A DNA stretch of 64,000 nucleotides from Cylicocyclus nassatus (lineage: Eukaryota > Nematoda > Chromadorea > Rhabditida > Strongylidae), in assembly GCA_958299035.1 (NCBI GenBank), contig CATQJL010000112.1, forward strand, positions 82,044,636 to 82,108,635, in the 5' to 3' direction. The notes beneath the pieces are model-generated. The model was not told where the DNA came from. It ran no database searches and saw nothing but the letters and a program-made list of their open reading frames with translations. Positions 36,101-46,400 of this stretch are shown one piece after another. The translations under genes were made by a program, and so were the position numbers. Every line of letters starts with the position of its first letter. Within the stretch, counting starts at the first letter, position 1.

Positions 36101-38714
36101 CTGAACGAAAAGCCAAATCCATTTCTCTCGCGATTGTAAGCTTCCTAAACAATTCAACTCAAAAAAAAAAAACTTCGGGTGGCATAGCGACGCAAGCGAC
36201 GCCAGTTGTGCGCGTCGTTTACTACGTCAGCTTCGCTTTACTTGGAACTATTGGTTTACTAAACTACAACGAAACTCTAATCAGATATGAGGTGATACTA
36301 CACGAAAAGAAAAAAACCGTAATTCATACCTCCTCTTCTGTCTCTCTTCTTGGCGGATTGAAGATAATGTTTCTATTCTGCTCCATTGAGCGTGATGAAT
36401 CGTTCGCCATGGTTCGGATGGAAGGCACACCAGCAACCTGAAGAACTGGATAACCCTCAGAAGTCAATAGATAGCGTTCTTCATCGCATGGTGCGCGCGA
36501 TCAATTCAAATTTACCGCACCACCGTAATGTGGGTGTGGCTGATATGGGTCCCCAAACGACCAGGGACATAACACAACAGTATGGGATAGGGGCTTCCGC
36601 TGTGCTAGCGAATGCAAGAGAAATGGGATCACTTTCTATTCTTTTAACACATTCACGACAGGGCCGATTTTCCGTTGACTGCCATTTCGGACCAGAGCAT
36701 ATTTCGCAAAATTGAGTTTGCGGAATATTTTTAGGTCACTAATGAGCCCTGTGGTCTGAAGTGTTAATCTTTTGGGAAGTACTCTAAGAGGTGTATGCAG
36801 AAGTTTACTCGGCTTGTCCAAAAAGTTTCACCGTGAACTAGCAAAATCAAAAACTTCAGAAAGCGTACGACCCACCGGTGGGTCGTATTGTCCGAAATGG
36901 CAGAACGCGTACGACCCACCGGTGGGTCGTATTGTCGTGAATGTGTTAACATTGTCTTGATCAAAAAGAAGTATACAACGAAAGTTCGCCTGCAGGACAT
37001 GCAGAGCGCAAGTTTATGCCCCGCCCAGTCTGGACTAGGAGACTATATGCATGCCCGGCAGGCCTCACCCCATGCACACAGCTGATACATCTGTGGGTTT
37101 ATAATGGTGCAGCGGGCAGCTGTCTGCGAGGGACCACCTCCTTTCGGCAACATATAGCCCTCCCTTATAAGCTGTGGCGACCCGGCGACTAAAAACTCAA
37201 CCTTCGGTCTTTAGTAAGGTTGGGTTCATATTCGTAAGTTCCGGAGCAGTTCCAGCGAAGTGCTCGATTTTGCGCTGTACTGGAACTGTTCCGGAACTTA
37301 CGGATCAGTGTGAACACGGCCAAAGTTCCAACTCACTTTAGGCGCCGTTCCAGAGCTATCGTTGACTGCACGGAATCGCCCGGAAAGCACCCGCGCGCAT
37401 GTCTCTTGCGGGCTAATATGTAGTGGGTTTTGCAATTTCGCAACACGCTGGCTGTGTGCCAAGCACGCGGGGCGGAGCTTCTGTGAGGCGCGTGCTTGGC
37501 ACTGTTTTGACCATGCGGTCTTTCGTCAGCTTAAGACCCATCCACCCACCCGAGACGGGATTGCTGAATACGGGCGCGCGCCTCAGAATGCATTCAGGTT
37601 TTTGCAGGAATTTTGGAAGGGCGAGGCGAGACATGGCGGCCTTTGCTGTTCAGTTGTATCAGTGGATAATTTGTGCTGGGAGCGTTCCCAATATTATGTT
37701 CATAGCTGACAAATGAACCTTCACCCCCTTGTGTTGCGAAAGGGCAAAACATAGGTTTTGCCGTGCAGGCGATGTCAAAAACCTATTCCCTTTTGTGCAG
37801 TCCTCGATTTGCATGCACGCACCGCAAATCCCGTGCGCCACGTGCGCGAGCGGACGGCAGGGCATTTTGCCAGCTCCCAAAGACGTCATCGATCGAGGGT
37901 TGGCAAGGGCCCAAGCCGTACGCACGCGAACGGAGCGCATCAGCCTTGCGATGCGTACGCGTAAGAGCTGCGAACTTGTGAGCTCCTCGTTAACATGCAG
38001 TGTAGTCTATTGGAGGCAAAATTGGCATTCGCGCATGAGTTATCATAGCGCCCGTACTCGGCAGCTGCGACGCAGGCACCTCGGGTGCGTTCAGCCTACA
38101 ACAAGTCGGGCGATTTCGTGCAGGACTTTACATTATAACATATCGTTTTGAGAACTCATGTCTGCGTCTTTTCATTTTCCTCAGTCTTTGCTGGGCAAAC
38201 CACCAGCACTCTGTTATCGCGATATTTTTTCTGAGTCTGAAACGCTATATGCGTTAATTGGCAATGGCGGGTAAGGCCAGAAATGCCAGCTAGATGATAG
38301 TATGAAATTATCTTTATCTTGTTCTCACCGTTTCAACATCAGGCCGCTTAGCATTGTCACGTATCTTGACGATACCACCTAAAAACAAGGTATCTCGACT
38401 AACGATTAGAAGTGTGCAAAAAATAAACTCACGTTTATTTGTAGCGCTTAGAGTGAACGTTTCCGAGTGAGCATGCACTGCCGTCCCAACTTTAGCTGTT
38501 GGAATCATGTCATTATTACGCTTCGGTAATTTGTCACCAATTCTATCGGCAATTTCTTGCACGGACAAACCACCTTCAGTTTGGCTTAGTAAGTCATAAA
38601 CCTGAAACACTCAGTGTACGCAACTGCGAACAAAGATGGAGAGAGGTCTCGAACCTTTTGCGCCACTTCCAAGTTGCAACGTTGGGTCTCAGTAAGCTCT
38701 CTATCACTAGATTT
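30113..38714 (-). CDS. LOTUS/Tudor protein, 3' exon block
   Basis: Exons read on the minus strand: 38655-38714, 38433-38601, 38329-38378, 36330-36437, 36090-36144, 35528-35833, 32037-32170, 31812-31976, about 31546-31637, 31412-31503, 31233-31359, 31032-31175, 30846-30938, 30449-30589, 30113-30235; about 620 residues. Phases match at every join except around 31.5-31.8 kb. The first exons (VYDLLSQTEGGLSVQEIADR) resemble a LOTUS winged helix. A disordered Arg/Ser/Pro linker follows. Exons from 31503 form a Tudor domain (VKLTHFIALDEFYLR; CWQRAVV; EVFLVDVGKTVMVS) with an extended C-terminal half ending ELISVR-stop. The DYGN core motif is DVGK here. The architecture suggests a germ-granule scaffold like C. 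elegans LOTR-1 or TDRD5/7. Introns of 1.9 and 3.4 kb are full of MITEs and a Merlin fossil. Upstream exons probably lie at 43.4-47.4 kb. Confidence 0.72.
31640..31811. mobile_element. MITE at an exon border of the Tudor gene
   Basis: The element is flanked by TA (31638-31639, 31812-31813). Inverted ends are GGCCCAGCCAGACTTC and GGTTGGCCAGACTTTC, and the inner words AAAGCGCT and GTCTAAAAGCGCT also pair. It lies directly between the coding frame ending EFLKLWEHL (31812) and the frame beginning KMELLLMHTSG (31637). With one TA it adds 174 bp. It brings a minus-strand GTTGGC that could act as a donor and leaves a TAAG acceptor candidate at its other edge. Confidence 0.75.
32433..32526. mobile_element. 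Short MITE with TTAA duplication
   Basis: GGCTGCGTTC ends are inverted, and TTAA flanks both sides (32429-32432, 32527-32530). TTAA duplication is typical of piggyBac-type elements. The inside (TTCCAGTACAGCGCGCAGTCC) is non-coding. It lies in the 3.4-kb intron of the LOTUS/Tudor gene. Confidence 0.7.
32652..32854. mobile_element. MITE CAGTCTGCCCC family, copy 1
   Basis: TA flanks both sides (32650-32651, 32855-32856). Ends are CAGTCTGCCCCAATCGAGAT and the inverse GGGGCAGACCG. The same family with the same end and layout occurs at 59524-59730. Tc1/mariner-type by TA duplication and CAG ends. Confidence 0.75.
32870..34976. other. Intronic stretch of unclassified repeats
   Basis: This lies within the intron between exons 35528 and 32170. 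AGTTGGGAGACTTACGCC followed by AAAGTCCTACAGCAACTCTG (about 33115-33225) resembles 55696-55795. A short tandem (GTGAAACAGCGG) lies at about 34486-34515. No exon was recognised. Confidence 0.4.
34977..35240 (-). pseudogene. Merlin/ISXO2-type DDE transposase, C-terminal fossil
   Basis: The frame contains NYIRPGTTINDCWQTYNGI, then LYSHLTVNHQMNIFYSRIG and AQTQSIESRWQRSRR. This is the typical end of the ISXO2-like transposase domain used by eukaryotic Merlin elements: the GTTI-x-TD/ND-x-W motif, the HLTVNH motif and the HTQ-IES motif with the last catalytic acidic residue. A stop closes the frame just upstream of NYIRPG and the catalytic N-terminal half is gone. It lies in the 3.4-kb intron of the LOTUS/Tudor gene, on the gene's strand. 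The name rests on these motifs only. Confidence 0.75.
36866..36887. repeat. Perfect 22-bp palindrome, first of a pair
   Basis: The half-site is TACGACCCACC followed by its exact reverse complement, preceded by GCG. An identical palindrome lies 44 bp away at 36910-36931. Both are followed by TTGTC. The pair lies in an intron of the LOTUS/Tudor gene. Confidence 0.8.
36910..36931. repeat. Perfect 22-bp palindrome, second of a pair
   Basis: Same half-site as 36866-36887, again preceded by GCG and followed by TTGTC. The whole unit of about 44 bp is thus duplicated with a slightly different spacer. It could be a tandem-duplicated hairpin or a binding site for a dimeric factor. Confidence 0.8.
37213..37326. 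repeat. Hairpin MITE with GTAAGTTCCGGA arms
   Basis: GGGTTCATATTCGTAAGTTCC at the left pairs with the inverse of CTTACGGATCAGTGTGAAC at the right, through GGAGCAGTTCCAG. The sequence GGGTTCATACTGATTCCCAT near 60240 looks like a relative. No duplication is clear. Confidence 0.55.
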
Positions 38715-39198
38715 CTGAAAAGAGGTTTCGGGTAAAATCTACAACAAAGATATGGATACTAGCTTCAACTTCCTCTAGTTCTCCTCTCCTACGCCAAAAT
38801 TCAAATGCTCGGAAGATACCGAGTATTCGAATATGGCGTAGCTGGAGCAGAGTATTATTGCCGCCGAGAAGGTTGATAATCAGGGCCCAGGCCCAGTGCA
38901 GAAGTCGTACAAGCACGTTGGACTTCGTTTCTGAGGCAAAAAAGTAAAGGAGGTAAACTAAAACTTCTATGCAACGCATGTAAGCGACCACTCAAAAAAA
39001 AAAAACAAACGCTTCAAAAACCAGTTGATATACGAATGACATGCTCCACTATGTACAAAGCGCGTGCAATCTGAATGCAGAGCTAAAACAAATATGGCTT
39101 GTTTTCAGCGCGGAGACAAGCATTGGTATCAAATCTAGATTGTACATGCAGATTATCGTTTGCAAAAGTTTTGTGTAAAAGTTGACTTATGCGGCGGG

Positions 39199-39641
39199 GG
39201 AGAGGACATTAGGTCGCCGATAGGCTCCACTCGCGCGAACGGCACGGACTGGTCATATTATGTAGAAGCGCTCGATTTGTTGCAAGTGTCCGCGCAGGAC
39301 CTCCCCCTCATGCGACGTAGGGTAGGGACCCGTCATACTTCGGCGAAAAAAGTCCAAAAGAAGCCCAAAGAAGCCCAAATAGCCCGAAAAAGCCCCCCCC
39401 CCAAAAGCCGGAAAAAGCCCGAAAGAGCCGGAACGCAAGAGCGAACTTTTGGTAGAATTCTAACATTATTTTGATGTGCAGACGACAGAAAATGAAGCAA
39501 ACAGACTCGGTTGCGAAATCAACACACATGCCTTAGCGTCAAAACGGAAGGGGCGTTTCGGCTCTTTCGGGCTACTTTGGGCCTTTTTAAGCTTTTGTTC
39601 GGCGAAGTGTGACGGGTCCCGTAGAGTACCTAATGTCCTCT
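39199..39641. repeat. Foldback element with AGAGGACATTAGG ends
   Basis: AGAGGACATTAGG at 39199 returns as CCTAATGTCCTCT at 39629. Inside, GGGACCCGTCATACTTCGG pairs with CCGAAGTGTGACGGGTCCC-like sequence near 39600, and AAGCCCGAAAGAGCC pairs with GGCTCTTTCGGGC. A run of AAGCCC repeats with a C tract lies at about 39358-39420. Confidence 0.6.
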
Positions 39642-39849
39642 ACTCTGTGTGGCGTATTTTCTTTCCCGAATTTGATGATATCCTAAGACGTCACCAGGAT
39701 GGCCGAGCCGCATAAGCCTATAGTTCTGTGAGTTCACATAGGTTTTGGATTTTCTGGTTACTTTTCGGTCAAAATCTATTTCGAGCAAGAAAACTCAATT
39801 CCTATCATTGCCTCAACTCTTTCAACTGAGCGAAAACTTGCTCAATATG

Positions 39850-40195
39850 GTCTTGCGGTGCCAAGAAAATGCGGTAAGACTTGCTCGTGAACAATAGTTA
39901 CGCCAGTAACGCCGACATTTTAAGCGCGCAAATGGCCGGCGTCATAGGCGTAGCTACAGGGCTCCTTAATTGTCGTTCGCACCAGCGGTCGCGTAAACGC
40001 GTCGCGCCCGGGCATCAATGGCGCCGCCTCGATAGATGGCGCCGGCGTCGGCAAAATGCCCGAGCGCGACGCGGTTACGCACTGCTGGTGCAAACGTCTG
40101 CAATTTAGGAGCCCTGTATTTGCTTACGCGCACATTTTGGCGCATTTTCTCGGCACCGCAAGCGCGGTATTTGAAGCGGAAAATCTACTCGACCG
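39850..40195. mobile_element. MITE CAGTCGAGTAGA family, interrupted copy
   Basis: The right end, AGCGGAAAATCTACTCGACCG followed by TA, matches the right end of the complete copy at 59946-60160. ATGCGGTAA and TTAAGCGCGCAAATGGCCGGCGTC in the left half also match that copy. The left terminus is eroded. A second MITE is inserted at 39957-40116. Confidence 0.55.
39957..40116. mobile_element. Nested foldback MITE CAGGGCTCC family, copy 2
   Basis: TA flanks both sides (39955-39956, 40117-40118). Ends are CAGGGCTCCTTAATTG and the inverse. GCACCAGCGGTCGCG arms and a GGCGCCG-rich centre match copy 1 at 28555-28719. It interrupts a different MITE, so it is the younger insertion. Confidence 0.8.
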
Positions 40196-43100
40196 TAGTT
40201 GCACTCGACCTTTGCTTATTTCACTATAGTTATTGCAGTCGACATTGTAAACAAGATAAAAAATTTTGACTCCTGCACTTTCGTCAAATCTGTTATTCTG
40301 TGCATGCGTCGCTATATAACAAGGAGTACTTCGTAAAACCATTGAAATTCAAGGGGGATTTCGTGCGACTTCACCGGGCCCTGGTGAACAACTGGGGTAT
40401 AATAGGCCGTCAGCGCTGTGCTAGGAGAGCAACGGTGTTGCGTTCACTGGAGATAGTTCGTGACGGAAGAGTTGCAGATAAAACTAGCGGCGAGTGTTGG
40501 GAAACAGCCAACACGAACGACAGGTTGTGCCAGACATATGCGTTGCGTAGGTCAAATCTTTTCAAAATCTGTATTTACGCTATGATGGCATTTGAGAATT
40601 TGAAGGAAACGGTGGCAGCTCAATAAACCTATTTCTTCCATTTCCATCCTTTCTTCAAGTCAATGAAAAACATATCTTTGAAAAGTACAAGTTTGTGTAC
40701 AACTTGCTGACAACCGCAGATGTACAGTATCATAATTCACAGCTATCGTTCATCTTGGCAACATCGCGGGAATGGAGTGCACGAAGAAAGAGGAGTGATG
40801 CGCAGTACACATCCTGCGCACTCTCCGCGCCCGGCGCGGACGGCCTCTGTTATCTCGGCGAGCCACGACAATGCAGAACAGTGAACTTACCGTACGGACT
40901 GAGGCAGATGACTGGCCAATTCCCAATCCTGGTGGATAGTCTGGTGTTTCAGCACCACTCGCTGCGATGTCGTGGAAAGATTCTGGATGACCCTGAAAGA
41001 AAGGCTATCAGACGTCAGTTGTAGAACTTCGCATGATATTGTGGGTCAATAGTGTGCAGGCTATGAAGGCACGCGCCGGATTCAATCCACATAGAAGTGG
41101 ACCAATTCAAGTGGATCAAGTACACATCCGCTTCGCATTGATCAGTTCACTGATTTGATCAATAGCGCAGTGGATGTAGTGGATCAAACGGATCAACTAG
41201 AATAAGTGTAGCGGTGCTTAAGAATGACATCCGTTACCGCGACATAGCACAGTTCCTGCTTTGAATTGCCAGCTACTCCAAAATGCAGATCATACTGGTT
41301 CCCAACGCTGCGGTACGACTTGTGCATTGTCTGTGTCAGCGAGTAAGCTTCCAAAATTTTTAGGGTGCTACGACCTTGTGATAATTACCGCTGCTACAGA
41401 GGAAGTAAGAGCTGCATGCGACTCAGATTGCTTATCGTTGTGACAATGACTGGAAAATGGTAAGAATTATCGATTTGGATACGATGCACTGGGCATTGAA
41501 AACTTCGTTGATGAACATCAGTCACTTCTATTTATAGGTTGAACCACAGTGGCACTCTAACCGATAGGTTGAGCCAACCCAGAGTTTGGTACCAGATTAC
41601 TAAAAATGAGTCAACCATGGCCTCACTCCCACTGAAATCGTTGACACAACTCCGGTAATGTATCTTCCGCATCATTAGGAGCGAAGGGTGCTCGTGCGGC
41701 TTAGATACCGCGCGGTCGCCTCACCTGGGCTCTCACTTTCTTGTGAGGGTGCAATTGATCACTTTTCCATGCTTGATTGACAATTGAAACTCCCACTCCC
41801 ATGCTCAGGTGTGAATGATGATCAAAGAGCTTACGAAAGAGATGCAGAACCCAAGCGAGGGGGGCTGCGGCGCCCCCAGTACTCCTAATACAGAAAGTAC
41901 GTCAAAGGGCAAAAAAGAGTATCTTCGAAAATAAAGCAGAGGTTCATAACACAGACAAAGGGTTTTCAAAACATACATCAAGACGACATACCGCGAATGA
42001 TGGGTCAATATTTTCCTCATTTGCACCACCCACTCCTAACCCCGGAGGATATTCTGGGGTGACTGCATGTTTGCCAACCATCTCCCGGAATGACTGGACG
42101 GGTTCCTGAAGGGAATGTAGTCCAAACTTGACTCTGTACTTCCACTAACACTAATTTCTGCACATGCTTTTCAAAAAGCAAAGAAATCGAGAAAAGTCAC
42201 AAAGAAGCATAATGAAATATGAGCTGAGGGATATAATATCGGCCGATACACGCTGCGAACTCCATTGACAATCGCACATTGACTGCGAGAACGGACGACG
42301 AGACGAAGAGAGATCGAGCATTAGGAGACAACACGATCGAGAAACATGCTCCTATGCAACAGTACTGATTCAAAGTGAATGGCCGCCGAAAGATCGTATC
42401 ACTAGAAACACAAAAAACTTGGTAGGAAAGCCTCATCAAGACAGTGGCTGGGCAAGAGGGACCTGTCAAATTTTGGTGGGTTAGGTAGTAGCTCCAACAC
42501 AAAGCCTCAACCCACCTTCTAGTTCATCTAAGTCCAAAAAAGTGCTTCAAAACCCGCCAGCCCCGCCCTCCCTGAGTGAGCGTAGATGTAGGCTTTCGAA
42601 GAACATTTTCACTTATGTTGGAATGGAGGATGCCGCCTCTACGGTATAGTGGAGGGTCTGCTACCCCACCAAGATATGACAGGGGTTTATTTTGCCGAGC
42701 CACTGCCTTTTGTCAGATTCCTGATTTAATCACCGATAATAGACCATGGGTAAAGACTACAGCACAAAACTGCTTGAGATACTATTTCAGTGTCAACGAA
42801 CCATCTATTCGGACCAAATGTTCTCCTTAGATGAGAAACCTAATACATCGAGAGCAGTACCGAGCTGAGGAGTGTGAGAATTCAGACTTATAAGCATTAA
42901 CTGATCTATTAAAGCGGAGACAACACGACGCCGGCAGCAAAAAAGGCTCAAATTTGGTAGATAGCCGTAGCGGCCGATTCGTCGGTAGCTTTCTACGCGG
43001 GACCTGGAGAGAAGACGGCGGTCGTGGCCTCAAAAAGGTAAGATACGTCATTGCGACTTCAGATTCATCTTGGGAACACACAGCAAAATACGAAAAGAAT

Positions 43101-43426
43101 TTGCCTGCAACAGTTTCTTGACGGCAAATGGTCAGCTTCGCTATTCGGGTTCCTAGACTTTTCAATATGGCGCAACTTTGACCAACTAGTAGGTGAAAAT
43201 GACTGGCACCAAGATGAGCTATCCCACGCATAGCAACACAAAGGATGCTTCAAGTAAGAAGAACTAAAATGGAACTTACTAAAATATGAAATAATTTATT
43301 TTCCGTATTAACTCATCTGTCTCAATTCGTACACCCATGTTTTGCCAATCTCAATAAGAAGCAAAAATCTTGGCTTTTCTCATGCTTCTTTCACCACATC
43401 TACATCTTCTCTCTCAACGCGTAAAC

Positions 43427-46400
43427 TCAATCTCGAATTTTGCGTGGGACAGTTAAGTCTGGTAGTTCTTTTCCTTTTCCCTTCGATCTAATGCGCTCCT
43501 TCAGACTGACTGAGACAGAACGATTAGCATCACCTCTCTGTCTAGTTGAAAATAATCCAAGTGTAGAAGCATAGATAGAAGGCGAGGCGATGCACAATGT
43601 TAATGACAGCGGCAGCACGTGCAGAAGAATCGACAAAGAAACTGTTATATGCGAACAGCATGCAAGCGTGGACTTCGTGCACTCTGCCTAGGGTCATATA
43701 TTTCAAAAATTCAAAACTCACATCATAATGTCCGGATGTAGCAGAACCTGGACGACCACCACCTGCAGTGGATCTGTCGTTTTCGTCTGAAACCAATATT
43801 ATTCCCAATGCAAACGAAATATGAGCTTGTAGAAAACCAGATATTGTAATTCAAAACCTACCGCCTGACTTATCAGCAGAGGCACACGGAGAGCTGCTTC
43901 GAGAAGTGGATTCACGTGGAGCATAATTGAATGCCTTGTTACTAAACAAAAGCTGCTGATCGAATCATCAACCATGCAGCAACCAGTAGATAATACAAAA
44001 CCAAAAAACCGAAAACGTACCCAAAACCTGTCTTAGATGGGATGTCCTGGGTTTTTATGAAGTCATCAGGCGCCACTTTGCGCAATGCGGAGTTTCTGCC
44101 GCTGCCGCCCTGAGTATTGCTGTGATCTTGGAGAAAGCCATCGGATGAGCTAAACGACCTTTTTGGTGACTGCTACCTTCTCACGAGAATTGGTTACCTG
44201 TGATGAAAACGTGATTGATTTGATCCGAAAGGGGTAGGAGCACGACCAAACGCTCTAAAAGTTTGATCTTTGAGACAATGACACTGCGAGTACAAGCACT
44301 AATAGGGAACGGTAAAAGCTTGCCGGCAACGGTTGTCGAGGATGCCGGCGTTGCTGAGGTCGCTGGGGTTGCCGGGGTTGTTAAGGTTGCTGGCTTTGCT
44401 GGTCGTTGTAGGACCTCATGACAGCCTCCACGTTTCGCGCGCTCTCTATGCTGTCTCTAACCCCGTCAACCCCGGCAACCGTTGCCGGCACTATGGCCGT
44501 TCCCATAGTATTGCGTTGGCTAGGTTCTCGGACATTTTGAGACTAGACCTGCTATTTCTCGAAACCTAATGCATGTCATCCGATAGAGGTACCATTCGAT
44601 AAAGCAAAGCGAACTCTACAAGATGGTACGCAAAAGTTCGCGCGTAAGCATCCAGAAACTGAGTTGTACTGGAGGCTCGAAATAAGGAAAGATTTATATC
44701 TTCGTTCAAAAATCATACGGATTTTCAAATTGCTCACAAAAATTGCACACTACATCAGACACTCATATGTACCGTTCCTGTATTTTTTCTTCATCTAGAA
44801 ATCGAGAAGGCGAAGTCTCCTATACAAAAAAGAAGCTACACTCTTCCCCACTCATGTAATTGTATAGTACAAGCCCTTAGAAGTTTAATCGCGAATTTTC
44901 AGCTTCTACAGGCCTTGTTTCCAAAAATTACCGAAATGAGCTCTCCTCACTCGGATGTTACATGCTAAATTCATTTTTCAAAAACTAGGGCTCGCGGGCT
45001 AAAAGTTTACGGTCATACCTACTAAGGGCTTGTACTATGCAATTACGTGGGTGGAAACAGCACAGCTTCGTTTTTATATAGGCATGAAAATTTTCGTTTT
45101 CTCCATTTCTAGATGAGGAAAGAATACAGGAACGGTACATATGTGTGTCTGATATAGTGTGCAATTTTTGTGAACAATTTGAAGATCCGTAGGATTTTTT
45201 TGAACGAAGATATGAATTTTTCCCTAATCTTTCCCTATTCTTCTTACCATCTTGTAGAGCTCGCTTTGCTCTATCGAATGACTAGATGGCAAACCCGGCT
45301 CCGCCCGGGGCCAAACTTTGCACACATACACTTCGGGGCAGGGAGCGTGTCATAGTCCACTTTTCGTTATCGATCGATGTCGATTTCACCGATTTTTTGC
45401 AAATTTTGAGCTACGGGGCTGGGATTTTGCACAGGGGGGTAATCGAACATGCTGATCACCCCCACGGGGGTGATCAGCATGTTCGATTACCCCACTGTGC
45501 AAAATCCCAGCCCCCTAGCTCAAATTTTGCAAAAAATCGATAAAATCGATATCGATCGATAACGAAAAGTAGCCTATGACACGCTCCCTGCCCCGAAGTA
45601 TATGTGTGCCAAGTTTGGTCCCGATCGGTTCAGAAATAAAAATTTCTATTCCGCACATACGTACAGACATACAGACATACAGACAGACAGACAGACAGAC
45701 AGACATTCAGCTTTATATATAAGATATTTCCATCGGATGCACATGCATTAGGTTTCGAGAAATAGCAGACCTAGTCTGAAAATGTCCGAGAACTTTCGTG
45801 CCAACCTAATCTTATATGAGCTGAATGTGTGTCTGTATATGGATATGTATCATCGACTCCACGATTCGCGTAGAGGCGGGGTTTCGCCAATTCAAAGCGT
45901 GGCGGTTTTTGATAGCGAGAGAGTACGAAAGACAATGCTATGACGTGGAGATTTAACAAATCCATCCTTAAAATCAGGGAAAGTCCGCAACCCGCCTCTA
46001 TACGAATCGTGAAGGCGATCGTATGTGTGTAAGTATGTGCGGAATAGAAATTTTCATTATTACCGATTTAGACCAAACTTGGCATACGTAACGTCATAGG
46101 CTACTTTTCGTTATCGATCGATATCGATTTTATCGTTTTATCGATTTTTTGCAGAGTTCACCTACGGGACGCTGAGAGTTGACACAGGGGGGTAAGTGGG
46201 CACGGCGATTCAGAATACAGTATTAGTTTTCAGAATTACCTATTACTTTTATAGATTTTTCAAAATTTGAGCTGAAGGGCTGGGAGTTGGCACAGGGGGG
46301 TAAGTGGGCATGATGATTTCGAAAACAACACAGGGAACGGGAAGTGAAGTGTGACAGTGGGTACAGGGAAAAGCTTTACAGGGATAGGGATGAGAACTTT

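Larger units (their letters stand above)
38716..43426. other. Unresolved interval between LOTUS exon blocks
   Basis: If the two LOTUS blocks form one gene this is one or more introns. A 95-codon minus-strand frame touches the first 3' block exon (38707-38991) but looks hydrophobic and lacks a donor. Plus-strand frames at 40300-40626 and 40695-41024 and minus-strand frames at 42827-43253 have no recognisable domain. Foldbacks lie at 39199-39641 and 39850-40195. Confidence 0.4.

Noticed and set aside
35417..36104. Plus-strand frames opposite the LOTUS/Tudor linker exons
   Set aside because: The minus strand has phase-consistent exons with good splice sites here, so the plus-strand frames are antisense shadows.
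38707..38991. 95-codon minus-strand frame abutting the first exon of the 3' LOTUS block
   Set aside because: It runs through a splice acceptor (TTTTCAG at 38717), is hydrophobic unlike the linker, and has no donor that joins in phase.
45661..45720. Regular GACA/GACAGACA repeats considered as a CRISPR-like or satellite array
   Set aside because: It is a short microsatellite near the 5' end of a Helitron-like element, as is common for such elements. There are no spacers.
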